Part shown: positions 36,670-37,475 of the stretch, in pieces
Position numbering within the stretch: the first letter of the stretch is position 1
Layout of the letters: each line of letters opens with the position of its first letter
Assembly: GCA_964504335.1 (NCBI GenBank)
Contig: CAZDET010000052.1
Location: forward strand, 1 to 37,475
Direction of reading: 5' to 3'
Length of the DNA stretch: 37,475 nt
Source of the DNA: CAZDET01 sp964504335
GTDB taxonomy: Bacteria > Bacteroidota > Bacteroidia > Chitinophagales > Saprospiraceae
Made by a program: the position numbers and the translations under genes
Notes under the pieces: generated by a model
Seen by the model: the letters and a program-made list of their open reading frames with translations, nothing else
Database searches by the model: none
Told to the model about the DNA's origin: nothing

Positions 36670-37155
36670 ATGCTCAATTTATTGAAAAAGGATTATTTGA
36701 CGAAAGAACAGGCATTGCAAAAAGTACAACGCTACTGTGCCTACCAGGACCGCTGCCACCAGGAGGTTCGTTACAAACTGCTGGAATGGGGCGTGTACGG
36801 CGATGATCTGGAAGATATTCTAGTTTCTTTAATTGAGGAGCGTTTTTTAGACGAAGAGCGCTTTGCCCGTTCCTTTGCCCGAGGAAAGTTTCGCATGCGA
36901 CAGTGGGGGCGCGACCGCATCCGCCGCGAGTTGCAGCGGCGAGACATCAGTGCCTACTGCCTGCGCAAGGCGTTCGAAGAAATCGATGAAGCAGAATACC
37001 GCGCCACGTTGCTCGCCATTCTGGAAAAGCGGTTGGCGCAAGATTCCGACCGCAACCCCTACGAGCAGCGCCAACGCACGGCCGCCTATGCCATTCGCCG
37101 GGGCTACGAACCCGCCCTGGTGTGGGAGTTTTTGCGGGAGCTGTCGGAAGAATGA
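36670..37155 (+). CDS. recX: Regulatory protein RecX
   Basis: RecX binds RecA filaments and limits recombinase and SOS coprotease activity. The 161-residue product shows the helical repeats of the family: ALQKVQRYCAYQDRCHQEVRYKL, then LIEERFLDEERFARSFARGKFRMRQWG (written here across two blocks, the ERFLDEERFA core being diagnostic), RIRRELQRRDIS, and a C-terminal arginine-rich repeat. recA is not in the window. It is followed after 43 bp by the dehydratase gene. Confidence 0.92.
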   Translation: MLNLLKKDYLTKEQALQKVQRYCAYQDRCHQEVRYKLLEWGVYGDDLEDILVSLIEERFLDEERFARSFARGKFRMRQWGRDRIRRELQRRDISAYCLRKAFEEIDEAEYRATLLAILEKRLAQDSDRNPYEQRQRTAAYAIRRGYEPALVWEFLRELSEE

Positions 37156-37198
37156 ACGATCGGATAGCGGGACCGTTGGAAAGGAAAACTATACCATC

Positions 37199-37444
37199 AT
37201 GAGCAACTGGACGGAACAAGACAATAAGCTATCCGCCTCTTTCCAATTCAAGGATTTTCGCCAGGCCTTTGCCTTCATGACTGAAGTCGCTTTCGTCGCT
37301 GAAGAACTCGGCCACCACCCCGAGTGGAAGAATGTATACCACACCGTCTGGTTTGAACTCACTACCCACGATGTCGGCAACACCATTACCGATAAGGACC
37401 GTACGCTGGCCGAACGAGTGAGCGCGATTGCGGAACGGTACTAA
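37199..37444 (+). CDS. phhB: Pterin-4a-carbinolamine dehydratase
   Basis: The 81-residue protein starts at the ATG 37199, which is inside a longer open frame. It carries the family pattern: FKDFRQAFAFMTEVAFVAEELGHHPEW, with the HHPEW active-site His pair, followed by V-W-F-E-L-T-T-H-D and a final T-D-K-D helix. The enzyme recycles 4a-hydroxytetrahydrobiopterin after aromatic amino-acid hydroxylases; no hydroxylase gene is in the window. Short length is normal for the family. Confidence 0.93.
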   Translation: MSNWTEQDNKLSASFQFKDFRQAFAFMTEVAFVAEELGHHPEWKNVYHTVWFELTTHDVGNTITDKDRTLAERVSAIAERY

Positions 37445-37455
37445 TTGTGAATAGA

Positions 37456-37475
37456 TATTAGAGTATAGATCTTAG
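37456..37475 (+). repeat. Third copy of the TATTAGA...TTAG repeat
   Basis: TATTAGAGTATAGATCTTAG differs at two positions from the inverse complement of the arm at 32088-32107. It begins 11 bp after the dehydratase stop and reaches the window edge, so a partner arm may follow outside. Confidence 0.55.

Overview
The window looks like chromosomal DNA of a member of the Bacteroidota, most likely a marine or free-living Saprospiria/Lewinella-type lineage. The evidence is a type IX secretion (T9SS) C-terminal domain on a large CHRD-repeat protein, a CarboxypepD_reg-like/DUF5686 outer-membrane protein, an alpha-oxoamine synthase of the bacterial sphingolipid (serine palmitoyltransferase) type, a rhomboid with the clade's C-terminal tail, clade-style YbeY and MutL motif variants, and the general lack of Shine-Dalgarno sequences. 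The species assignment is inference. No phage, IS element, CRISPR array, rRNA or tRNA was found. Almost all genes are housekeeping or conserved clade genes.

Layout. (1) 1-2.9 kb: an SRAP-family gene and a heme A synthase gene diverge from a 541-bp gene-free region full of DnaA-box-like TTATCCACA/TTTCCACA words with an AT-rich stretch; more boxes lie just after the heme A synthase gene. I read this as a candidate replication origin. (2) 2.9-6.6 kb: two exported proteins, a small Gly-rich repeat protein and a six-CHRD T9SS substrate, each closed by a strong hairpin terminator. (3) 6.7-15.5 kb, all minus strand, read from the right: RsbW-like ATPase, ybeY, thrA-thrB-thrC (complete aspartate-to-threonine branch apart from aspartate-semialdehyde dehydrogenase), mvaD, a rhodanese lipoprotein and the serine palmitoyltransferase-like gene. 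Between thrC and mvaD lie two identical parS-like palindromes, which fits an origin nearby. (4) 15.7-25.2 kb, minus strand: DUF4175-type coiled-coil membrane protein, a trehalose synthase/maltokinase fusion with an altered kinase motif, and the DUF5686 protein. (5) 25.4-32.0 kb, plus strand: small membrane protein, mutL, two rhomboid proteases, an endonuclease/exonuclease/phosphatase-fold protein and cysS. (6) 32.1-36.6 kb, minus strand: S41 protease, alpha/beta hydrolase, a conserved hypothetical, an RlmK-like methyltransferase and an RDD protein. (7) 36.7-37.4 kb, plus strand: recX and a pterin-4a-carbinolamine dehydratase.

No unmistakably new multi-gene system is visible. The best candidates for new biology are the origin/parS arrangement, the small repeat protein at 2888-3247, the maltokinase domain that lost its conserved metal-binding Asp, and a small dispersed repeat seen three times in intergenic DNA.
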